9,022 nt of DNA from JBFGCM01 sp041581135 (GTDB taxonomy: Bacteria; Actinomycetota; Acidimicrobiia; Spongiisociales; UBA5794), in assembly GCA_041581135.1 (NCBI GenBank), contig JBFGCM010000115.1, forward strand, positions 1 through 9,022, written 5' to 3'. The position numbers and the translations under genes were made by a program. The notes below the pieces were generated by a model that saw only the letters and a program-made list of their open reading frames with translations, did not search any database and was not told where the DNA came from. Of the stretch, positions 1-4,654 are shown piece after piece (the first letter of the stretch is position 1; every line of letters begins with the position of its first letter).

Positions 1-1
1 C

Positions 2-361
2 GTCGGGGTCGGTGACTGCATCGAGACCATCGATGTCGAAGCCACACAGATCTCGTCCCTCGAGACCGTCGCCTGTACCGAGCCCCATCAGTTCGAGGTG
101 TATGCGGTGCCCAGGTACGACTTGGCGGCGTACGCCGATGATCAAGTCATGTTCGAAATCGCCGACCAGATGTGTTACGACCGTTTCGCCGGGTACGTGG
201 GTGTCGCATTCGAGGAGTCCACGCTGTGGTACGACTATCTGATCCCCACCGAGGAGTCGTGGAACCAGGACGATCGATCGGTGACCTGCCTGCTGTTTGC
301 GCTCGACGCCGGAAACAACATCTTCCCCGTATCGAGCTCGTTCCGTAACAGCGGCCGCTGA
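2..361 (+). CDS. Septum_form-domain protein, 3' part (5' end outside window)
   Basis: The reading frame is open from the left edge to the TGA at 359-361, giving 119 C-terminal residues; the start lies upstream of the window. The visible part fits the Septum_form domain (Pfam PF13845 type): VGVGDC with Cys6, then VACTEPH with Cys25 and His29 followed by FEVYAVP, a lone Cys58, a Trp at 87 in EESWNQDDR, and VTC with Cys96. Spaced Cys residues, the C-x-x-P-H motif and a W....DR-x-V-x-C ending are the hallmarks I rely on. Family members are usually secreted or membrane-anchored actinobacterial proteins, and the cysteines probably form extracellular disulfides. The name 'septum formation' is a family label; a role in cell division is not shown by this sequence. 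The protein ends shortly after the domain. The next gene on the same strand begins 30 bp downstream. Confidence 0.8.
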   Translation, partial: VGVGDCIETIDVEATQISSLETVACTEPHQFEVYAVPRYDLAAYADDQVMFEIADQMCYDRFAGYVGVAFEESTLWYDYLIPTEESWNQDDRSVTCLLFALDAGNNIFPVSSSFRNSGR

Positions 362-375
362 GCCCGATCCGGGCT
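361..375. repeat. Short perfect inverted repeat at the end of the Septum_form gene
   Basis: AGCCCG (361-366) and CGGGCT (370-375) are perfectly complementary around a 3-nt ATC centre, starting on the last base of the stop codon. It could form a small 6-bp GC-rich hairpin and act as a weak terminator, but no T-run follows. Its last base is also the first base of the -10-like TAGCAT of the next gene. Confidence 0.35.
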
Positions 376-380
376 AGCAT
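375..380 (+). promoter_or_regulatory. -10 element TAGCAT for a near-leaderless start
   Basis: TAGCAT fits the actinobacterial TANNNT -10 consensus and ends 11 nt before the ATG at 392. No Shine-Dalgarno sequence lies in the GC-rich stretch between them, so a transcript starting a few bases before the ATG is plausible. No convincing -35 box is visible. Its resemblance to TAGCGT at 4642, upstream of another gene without a ribosome-binding site, adds some support. Confidence 0.4.
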
Positions 381-391
381 CCGGCTCCGCC

Positions 392-1318
392 ATGTCCCGC
401 TTAGTCATCCTCGGGGCCGGTCCGATCGGTACGTCGGCGGCCCAGGCGGCACTCGACGAGAGTGCCGTCGACGAGATCGCAGCGGTCGTGGACGCCGACC
501 CCGCCGCCCTCGCCAGGCTCGAGGGCCGGTTCGATGCCCCTGAGTACACGGCCAGTGCCGACCTCCCGGCGGCGCGCGCCGGAGACCGTGCAGTCGTCGC
601 CATCTCCTCGCTGGCCGCCGTGGCGGCGCCCGAGATCATCCGTCTCGTCTCCATCGGCTATCACGTGGTGACCCCGTGCGAGGAACTCGCCTGGCCTGAT
701 CGCCACGTACACGAGGCGCTGGCCACCTCGGCCAGGAGCAACGGGAGGGTCGTGATCACCGCCGGCGCCAACCCGGGATTCGCCATGGACCGGCTGCCGC
801 TGATGCTGGCGGCTGCGTGCCGAGGCGTGAAGGCCGTCATGGTCAAGCGGCGTGTGGACACCGCCACCCATCGCGAGCTGCTGCCGACTCGTACCGGTCA
901 CGGCGAGACCGTGGAATCGGCGGAAGAGGGGATCCGGACCGGACGCCTCGGCCACGTCGGGCTCACGGGGAGCGCCAGGCTCATCGCGGCAGGTCTCGGT
1001 TGGCCCACGCATGACCTCTCGGAGACCGTCCAGCCCATCATCGGCGACGACGGCCTGGTGCTGGGGGTGCACCACCGCGCCGAGCTGCGCACGCCGGATC
1101 AGCGCCGGATCGAGCTCGACCTGAGCCTGGCGTACGGCATATCCGATCCCGTCGACCACGTGACCGTCGACGGCATTCCCCGGCTCGAAGCCACCATCGA
1201 GGGCGGCTACCCCGGAGTGGACGGCACCACCGCCCAGCTCGTCAGGGCGCTGGATCTGTGCAACCAGCTGGAGCCGGGCTTCTATCGCCCGACCGACCTG
1301 CCGTTGCGCTTCGGGTGA
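392..1318 (+). CDS. NAD(P)-dependent oxidoreductase, dihydrodipicolinate reductase / 2,4-diaminopentanoate dehydrogenase-like
   Basis: The 308-residue protein begins with a Rossmann nucleotide-binding motif, GAGPIG at residues 8-13, followed by an acidic segment (VVDADP, 33-37) at the end of the second strand, as in NAD(P)-dependent dehydrogenases. Further motifs are SIGYHVVTPCEE (87-98), ITAGANPGF (122-130) followed by MDRLPL, and a C-terminus with EGGYPGVDGT (270-279) and PGFYRPTDLPL (295-305). The ANPGF...D..P pattern and the PGF...DLP ending recall 2,4-diaminopentanoate dehydrogenase and related DapB-fold amino-acid dehydrogenases rather than true DapB, which is shorter and makes lysine. 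A soluble cytoplasmic enzyme acting on an amino acid or amine is inferred; the substrate is unknown. No ornithine-degradation or lysine genes flank it. ATG 392 is chosen because the Rossmann strand starts immediately after it. It converges with the lipoprotein gene ending at 1329. Confidence 0.75.
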   Translation: MSRLVILGAGPIGTSAAQAALDESAVDEIAAVVDADPAALARLEGRFDAPEYTASADLPAARAGDRAVVAISSLAAVAAPEIIRLVSIGYHVVTPCEELAWPDRHVHEALATSARSNGRVVITAGANPGFAMDRLPLMLAAACRGVKAVMVKRRVDTATHRELLPTRTGHGETVESAEEGIRTGRLGHVGLTGSARLIAAGLGWPTHDLSETVQPIIGDDGLVLGVHHRAELRTPDQRRIELDLSLAYGISDPVDHVTVDGIPRLEATIEGGYPGVDGTTAQLVRALDLCNQLEPGFYRPTDLPLRFG

Positions 1319-1328
1319 CGCCGGCGCC

Positions 1329-2219
1329 TCAGACGCCGTCGAAGAACGCTGCCAACTGGCTCCCGAGGAACAGGCGGCCTTCGGCGTTCGGGTGACACGT
1401 CTCGCCCGGATCCAGATGGGCGGCGACCATGGGACCCAGGTCAGGGCCCCGGGACACGCCCGGAATCGTCGCCGCCGCCCAGTCGGCCGCTTCCGCCGTG
1501 ATGGCCGGACCCTCCACGCCCGCCGTCTCGCACACCAGTCCGTCCTCGAAGGTGTTGATGCCTGAGACCCATATCGGGATTCCGGCGTCCCGCTGGTGGA
1601 CGGCCCACACGATGTGCTCGACAAACGCTTTGTGGCTGTCGTCGAACACGCCCGAGTGCTGCCGATCCCGCGGACAGAGCTGCACCCAGGTGCCTGCGTA
1701 ACCGCTGGAAGGCCGGCGGTCGTCGTACGCGCCCCAGAACCGGTCGTACTGCACACTGCCGGGTCTGCCCCAGATGCCCATGGAACCCGCGTCGAGGCCA
1801 CCCTCGGCGAGCAGGTCGTACTCGGAGACGACGAGATAGCCGTTCACCGCCCGCGACGTGTTCGAGCAACCGACGACACCGATGGAGCCGGCCGGGACGG
1901 TGCCGGCCAACGCGGCGGTGCCGGCGGCGACCGGCGGCGGAGGCGTGGTCGTTGGGCCCCCACCCGCCACGGTGGTGGTCGGCGCCGTGGTGGCGGCAGG
2001 AGGAGTCGTCGCGGTCGGCCCCGTGCTCTCCGGCTGATCCTCAGATGACCCGGGGTTCGTGGTCGTCGCCACCGGAGCAGTGTCGCCGACACTGGTGCCG
2101 GTCTGTGGACCCTGCATCGTGCTCGTCGGCGCCGCAGCGGCGGGGACGGTGGTCGTCGGCGACGCGCCACCGGAACAGGCGGCGACGAACAACAACATGA
2201 ACACGTGACGGCGGCCCAC
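1329..2219 (-). CDS. Lipoprotein with Thr/Pro-rich linker and SGNH-hydrolase-like domain
   Basis: From GTG 2219 the protein has 296 residues. It opens with MGRRHVFMLLFVAAC, a short signal with two Arg, a hydrophobic core and a lipobox ending in Cys15, so it is probably lipid-anchored on the outer face of the membrane. Residues 18-111 form a low-complexity Thr/Pro/Ala/Gly linker. The rest matches the SGNH/GDSL hydrolase blocks: IGVVGCSNT with the candidate nucleophile Ser119 (block I), a Gly near 140, SGINTF with Asn222 (block III), and LDPGETCHPNAEG with Asp270 and His276 (block V). Block I reads GCSNT instead of GDS. Such enzymes cleave esters, often on surface polysaccharides; the substrate here is unknown. 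The GTG start is preferred over ATG 2198 because it supplies the positive n-region and has an upstream AGGAGG. The gene diverges from the hydrolase operon and converges on the oxidoreductase gene. Confidence 0.75.
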   Translation of the reverse strand: MGRRHVFMLLFVAACSGGASPTTTVPAAAAPTSTMQGPQTGTSVGDTAPVATTTNPGSSEDQPESTGPTATTPPAATTAPTTTVAGGGPTTTPPPPVAAGTAALAGTVPAGSIGVVGCSNTSRAVNGYLVVSEYDLLAEGGLDAGSMGIWGRPGSVQYDRFWGAYDDRRPSSGYAGTWVQLCPRDRQHSGVFDDSHKAFVEHIVWAVHQRDAGIPIWVSGINTFEDGLVCETAGVEGPAITAEAADWAAATIPGVSRGPDLGPMVAAHLDPGETCHPNAEGRLFLGSQLAAFFDGV

Positions 2220-2230
2220 GGGCGCGACTA

Positions 2231-2236
2231 CCTCCT
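2231..2236 (-). promoter_or_regulatory. Ribosome-binding site AGGAGG deciding the GTG start at 2219
   Basis: On the minus strand a perfect AGGAGG lies 11 nt before GTG 2219. The spacing is slightly long, but the alternative ATG at 2198 has no such site and would give a signal peptide without positive charges. Confidence 0.55.
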
Positions 2237-2247
2237 GGTCGAACCGA

Positions 2248-2264
2248 AGCGTACCGGCGGTACG
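2248..2264 (-). promoter_or_regulatory. Putative -10 box (TACGCT) overlapped by a palindrome
   Basis: On the minus strand TACGCT (2253-2248) fits TANNNT and would start transcription about 7 nt downstream, leaving a 5' leader of roughly 20 nt with the AGGAGG site. The box overlaps a perfect inverted repeat, CGTACC (2250-2255), GGC centre, GGTACG (2259-2264), a possible operator for the lipoprotein gene. No good -35 box at standard spacing is visible. Confidence 0.35.
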
Positions 2265-2307
2265 GGACAACTCTCGGCGAGGGACCTTCAGATCTGGAGG
2301 AGAATGC

Positions 2308-2322
2308 CGATTGTTACAATCG
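2308..2322 (+). promoter_or_regulatory. Extended -10 promoter inside a 15-bp palindrome (candidate operator)
   Basis: CGATTGT (2308-2314) and ACAATCG (2316-2322) are perfect inverted repeats around a single T, strikingly AT-rich for this region. Inside lies TGTTACAAT (2312-2320), an extended -10 of the TGN-TANNNT type. Transcription from it would begin near 2327 and favour the GTG start at 2355 for the hydrolase operon, because ATG 2304 would lie upstream of the transcript. A dimeric repressor bound here would block the -10 directly; the regulator is unknown. Confidence 0.5.
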
Positions 2323-2340
2323 TCGTTCCACGAGGACGCC

Positions 2341-2347
2341 AGGGGGA
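2341..2347 (+). promoter_or_regulatory. Ribosome-binding site AGGGGGA for GTG 2355
   Basis: A purine-rich AGGGGGA ends 7 nt before GTG 2355. With the -10 box at 2315-2320 it argues for this start over ATG 2304, whose GGAGG ends only 3 nt before it, and over ATG 2373. Confidence 0.5.
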
Positions 2348-2354
2348 TGCACGC

Positions 2355-3308
2355 GTGGGGACCACCGAACCCATGATCGATCACATCGGGACCGAATCCA
2401 TCGACGTTCCCGTGTTCTTTCCGGAGCCGGAGAAGCAGTTCTTCGGGTTCGTGAGCATGCCGCGCACGTCTCCCCCGAGCACCACCGGGGTGATCCTGTT
2501 GTCCGGGAGCTTCGGCGGCACCACCACCCTGGGGCGCAACCGGATGTGGTTGAAGATGGCCCGCTCTCTCGCCGATCGCGGCTACCCGGTGTTGCGCTTC
2601 GACTACGCCGGCATCGGCTACAGCGTCGGCGAGCTCGTGTGCTGTGACCTGGACCGCCCCGCCCTCTCCGAGCTCGCGGCAGGGTTCGACGTGCTGGCCG
2701 ATCACGGCGCCGAACGCTTCATCGTCGTGGGCACCTGCTACGGCTCGCGCACCGCGCTGGAAGGCACCGTGGGCGATCCGCGCATTGCCGCCGTGCACCT
2801 CCTGGTACCCCCGGTGCGGGACGTCACCAAGGGTCAGGAGGACGCCGAGCACCTGGCCGAGTACGTGGGAGCGGCTTCGCTGGCCAAGAAGGCGATCACG
2901 CCCCAGAATCTGCGCAAGCTGGTCACCAACAAGCAGTCCCGACGAGCCGCACGGCGGGTGCTCTCGATGAAGGCCCGGTCGGTGGTGGGCCGGGGACCTC
3001 GCCGAGCCGGCTCCGGGGAAGCTCCGCAGGGGCGGAGCGCCAGAGACGCGTCACTCAAGTTCCAGCGGCCGTTGCGCGCCCTCCTGGAAGGCGGCGTTCC
3101 GGTTCGGCTGTTGTTCGGCGACGCCGACCCGTTCTTCACGGAGTTCCAGGAGGCACGCGCCGGCAGACTGGGCGAGTTCCTGGACCAGCACCACGATCTG
3201 GTCGATGTCGAGATCGTGTCCGGCAAGGTACGGGGCTTTCTCACCGTGAGCGCTCAGGACGCCTCGATTCGCTCTGTGGTCGACTGGGTGGAGAGGCAAG
3301 GCGGGTGA
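2355..3308 (+). CDS. Alpha/beta-hydrolase with Cys elbow, exosortase A-associated hydrolase 1-like
   Basis: The 317-residue protein (from GTG 2355) has an alpha/beta-hydrolase fold. GVILLSGSFGG (45-55) is strand plus oxyanion-hole loop, GYPVLRFDYAGIGYSVG (76-92) is the typical R-x-D-x-x-G-x-G-x-S segment, and FIVVGTCYGSR (122-132) is the nucleophile elbow. There the expected G-x-S-x-G reads G-T-C-Y-G, making Cys128 the candidate nucleophile. LLFGDADPFF (252-261) supplies the acid. Near the C-terminus VSGKVRGFLTV (288-298) occupies the catalytic-His region but shows Arg293 where His would be expected. Cys at the elbow is typical of the exosortase A system-associated hydrolase 1 group (TIGR03100 type). 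Residues 208-233 form an Arg/Gly/Ser-rich insertion. The next gene, similar to the partner hydrolase 2, overlaps it by 4 bp (GTGA), so the two proteins probably act together. Acyl or ester chemistry on a surface glycan or lipid is a guess. Confidence 0.72.
   Translation: MGTTEPMIDHIGTESIDVPVFFPEPEKQFFGFVSMPRTSPPSTTGVILLSGSFGGTTTLGRNRMWLKMARSLADRGYPVLRFDYAGIGYSVGELVCCDLDRPALSELAAGFDVLADHGAERFIVVGTCYGSRTALEGTVGDPRIAAVHLLVPPVRDVTKGQEDAEHLAEYVGAASLAKKAITPQNLRKLVTNKQSRRAARRVLSMKARSVVGRGPRRAGSGEAPQGRSARDASLKFQRPLRALLEGGVPVRLLFGDADPFFTEFQEARAGRLGEFLDQHHDLVDVEIVSGKVRGFLTVSAQDASIRSVVDWVERQGG
3021..3038. repeat. Intragenic inverted repeat, 7-bp arms
   Basis: GCTCCGC (3021-3027) and GCGGAGC (3032-3038) are perfectly complementary around AGGG. 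The potential GC-rich hairpin lies inside the first hydrolase gene, in the segment encoding its Arg/Gly/Ser-rich insertion. It may be an inserted palindromic element or only a by-product of composition. Confidence 0.5.
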
Positions 3309-4162
3309 CCGCACACTCGACGGCCACACGGCACGAACCCGGATCGGGTGCGCTCGAGGAGATCGCGTACTTCGGGGACGAGCCCACCATGTGGGGTTCG
3401 ACCCATGTCCCTGCGGGGGAGACGGTGGGGGGAGTCGTCATCTGCAGCTCCACCCATGCCGAGCTGCTCAAGTCCTATCATCTCGAGTTGTTGCTCGCCC
3501 GGGAGCTCGCGGCTCGCGGGCTGGCGGTGCAACGGTTCCACTACCGGGGCGACGGGAACAGCTCGGGAAGCGATGAGGACCTCGCCCTTCCTGCGATGAT
3601 CACCGGGGCCGAGGAAGCCCGTCGCCGGCTCGAGACCCGGACCGGGGTGTCCCCGGTGGCATTCGTCGGTGTCCGGCTGGGATCGTTCCCGGCAAGCCGG
3701 CTTGCCATGGACGTTGCAGGCTCTGCACTCATGTTGTGGGATCCCGTTCTCGACGCAGACGTCTTCATCCGCGAGGCCGTGCGGGGCCACGCCATCGCCG
3801 CCATGGCCGGCGACACCAAACGAGAGAAGATGGCCGACCTCATGGAACGGCTACGCGCCGAGGGCACCATCGAGCTCATCGGGTACCAGATCACGTCTCG
3901 CTTCTACGACAGTTTGGCCGGGATGAATCTGGCCGACCTCGTGCCGACCGGCAGCAGAGCCCTGGTGGTGCCGTTCGACAAAGCCGACATGTCACCCCTC
4001 CTCGACGTGTGGAGCGCGGGCGGCGTGGAAGTCGCCACACTGGAGGGCGACAACAAAGAAGCGTGGTGGCTCGACGAGCAGGCATCTGACACTCGCAGCA
4101 CCAAACGCGAGCTGCTCGTTCGTCGATCGGCTGACTGGATCGTCGGGCGGCTGGGCAGCTGA
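3305..4162 (+). CDS. Alpha/beta-hydrolase-like protein lacking a nucleophile, exosortase A-associated hydrolase 2-like
   Basis: The 285-residue protein starts at GTG 3305, whose last bases overlap the stop of the upstream hydrolase (GTGA), so translation is probably coupled. The fold is recognisable: GGVVICSSTHAE (42-53), AVQRFHYRGDGNSSG (74-88), and an elbow FVGVRLGSFPA (120-130) reading G-V-R-L-G, with Arg124 where Ser or Cys should be. MLWDPVLDADVFIREAVR (143-160), IELIGYQITSRFYDSL (189-204) and EGDNKEAWWLDEQASD (247-262) match what I know of exosortase A system-associated hydrolase 2 (TIGR03101 type), which has a G-x-R-x-G elbow, a GY.ls segment and a PFW..xE-like ending. It is thus probably a non-catalytic or unusual partner of the preceding protein. 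No signal peptide or membrane segment is visible. The gene ends 2 bp from the convergent YjbQ gene. Exact function is unknown. Confidence 0.72.
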   Translation: MTAHSTATRHEPGSGALEEIAYFGDEPTMWGSTHVPAGETVGGVVICSSTHAELLKSYHLELLLARELAARGLAVQRFHYRGDGNSSGSDEDLALPAMITGAEEARRRLETRTGVSPVAFVGVRLGSFPASRLAMDVAGSALMLWDPVLDADVFIREAVRGHAIAAMAGDTKREKMADLMERLRAEGTIELIGYQITSRFYDSLAGMNLADLVPTGSRALVVPFDKADMSPLLDVWSAGGVEVATLEGDNKEAWWLDEQASDTRSTKRELLVRRSADWIVGRLGS

Positions 4163-4169
4163 GCTCAGC
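4158..4169. repeat. 12-bp palindrome holding two convergent stop codons
   Basis: GCTGAGCTCAGC is a perfect palindrome containing the TGA of the second hydrolase gene (4160-4162) and, on the other strand, the TGA of the YjbQ gene (4167-4165). As RNA it would give only a short stem and no T-run follows, so a terminator role is uncertain. Confidence 0.5.
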
Positions 4170-4566
4170 CGGGAAGGAAGCTCAAGCGAACCTGGCGGCT
4201 GGCGTTGTCGCGGTTGGGGTCCACCAGCACCACGGACTGCCACGTCCCCAGGGCCAGCGCACCTTCCACGACCGGCACGACCAGCGACGGAGCGATGAAG
4301 GCCGGGATCACGTGATCGGCCCCATGACCCGCCGAGCCGTGCCGGTGCCGCCAGTCGCCGCCGCCGAACAGCTCGCCCAGAGCATCGAGAAGGTCGTCGT
4401 CGCTGCCGGCACCGGTCTCGATGAGCGCGAGGCCGGCCGTGGCGTGAGGTGCGAACACGTGCAACAAACCGGACCCCTTTCCGGCAACGAAATCGGCGGC
4501 GTGTCCGGTGAGATCGACCACTGCTGATTCCCGTGGTGTGGTCAACGAGATGACGATCGTGTCCAC
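4165..4566 (-). CDS. yjbQ: YjbQ/UPF0047 family protein
   Basis: The 133-residue protein from GTG 4566 has the usual family length. It shows the family motifs in order: GLLHVFAPHATAGLALIE (33-50) with the conserved HATAG, GSAGHGADHVIPAF (77-90) with the Asp84-His85 pair, and VPVVEGALALGTWQSVVLVD (97-116) with the signature GTWQ. The C-terminus, NASRQVRLSFL, matches the family's R-x-V-x-V ending. YjbQ-fold proteins are small, soluble and multimeric; the Escherichia coli member has weak thiamine-phosphate synthase activity, the source of the 'secondary thiamine-phosphate synthase' label, but the physiological role is unsettled. The GTG is preceded by AAGGAGG four bases upstream, which fixes the start; longer in-frame extensions upstream cross the intergenic promoters and add no family residues. 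It diverges from the TPM-domain gene. Confidence 0.9.
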   Translation of the reverse strand: MDTIVISLTTPRESAVVDLTGHAADFVAGKGSGLLHVFAPHATAGLALIETGAGSDDDLLDALGELFGGGDWRHRHGSAGHGADHVIPAFIAPSLVVPVVEGALALGTWQSVVLVDPNRDNASRQVRLSFLPG

Positions 4567-4570
4567 CGTG

Positions 4571-4577
4571 CCTCCTT
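4571..4577 (-). promoter_or_regulatory. Ribosome-binding site AAGGAGG for GTG 4566
   Basis: On the minus strand AAGGAGG lies 4 nt before the GTG, the best Shine-Dalgarno match in the window. It supports the short YjbQ start. Confidence 0.75.
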
Positions 4578-4600
4578 CGAGCCGGATCCCGGTCGGCGCG

Positions 4601-4606
4601 ATCGTA
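4601..4606 (-). promoter_or_regulatory. Putative -10 box (TACGAT) of the YjbQ gene
   Basis: On the minus strand TACGAT fits TANNNT. It would give a start near 4594 and a leader of about 28 nt containing the AAGGAGG site. No clear -35 box was found. Confidence 0.4.
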
Positions 4607-4641
4607 CCCGTGGCCCGTTCTTCCTCCGCACGCCGCCCGGG

Positions 4642-4647
4642 TAGCGT
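4642..4647 (+). promoter_or_regulatory. -10 box (TAGCGT) for a leaderless mRNA
   Basis: TAGCGT lies exactly 7 nt before ATG 4655, the spacing expected if transcription begins at the A of the start codon. There is no Shine-Dalgarno sequence in the 7 nt between. This is the typical arrangement of leaderless actinobacterial genes. A weak TTCTTC at 4618-4623 is the only -35 candidate. Confidence 0.55.
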
Positions 4648-4654
4648 GGCGGGT

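Noticed and set aside
1322..1338. Hairpin CGGCG-N7-CGCCG between the convergent oxidoreductase and lipoprotein genes as a terminator
   Set aside because: The stem is only 5 bp, there is no T-run on either strand, and such matches are common at this GC content.
401..1801. 466-codon minus-strand open frame across the oxidoreductase and the SGNH-like gene
   Set aside because: It overlaps two genes with well-supported motifs and itself shows only composition-driven Arg/Gly-rich sequence.
2304..2354. ATG 2304 as the start of the first hydrolase
   Set aside because: Its GGAGG ends only 3 nt before it and the extended -10 lies downstream, so the ATG would not be on the transcript; the extra residues show no family similarity. 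It stays possible if another promoter exists upstream.
4508..4654. In-frame 49-codon upstream extension of the TPM protein
   Set aside because: It overlaps the YjbQ gene start and both intergenic promoters; the signal peptide and leaderless -10 fix the start at 4655.
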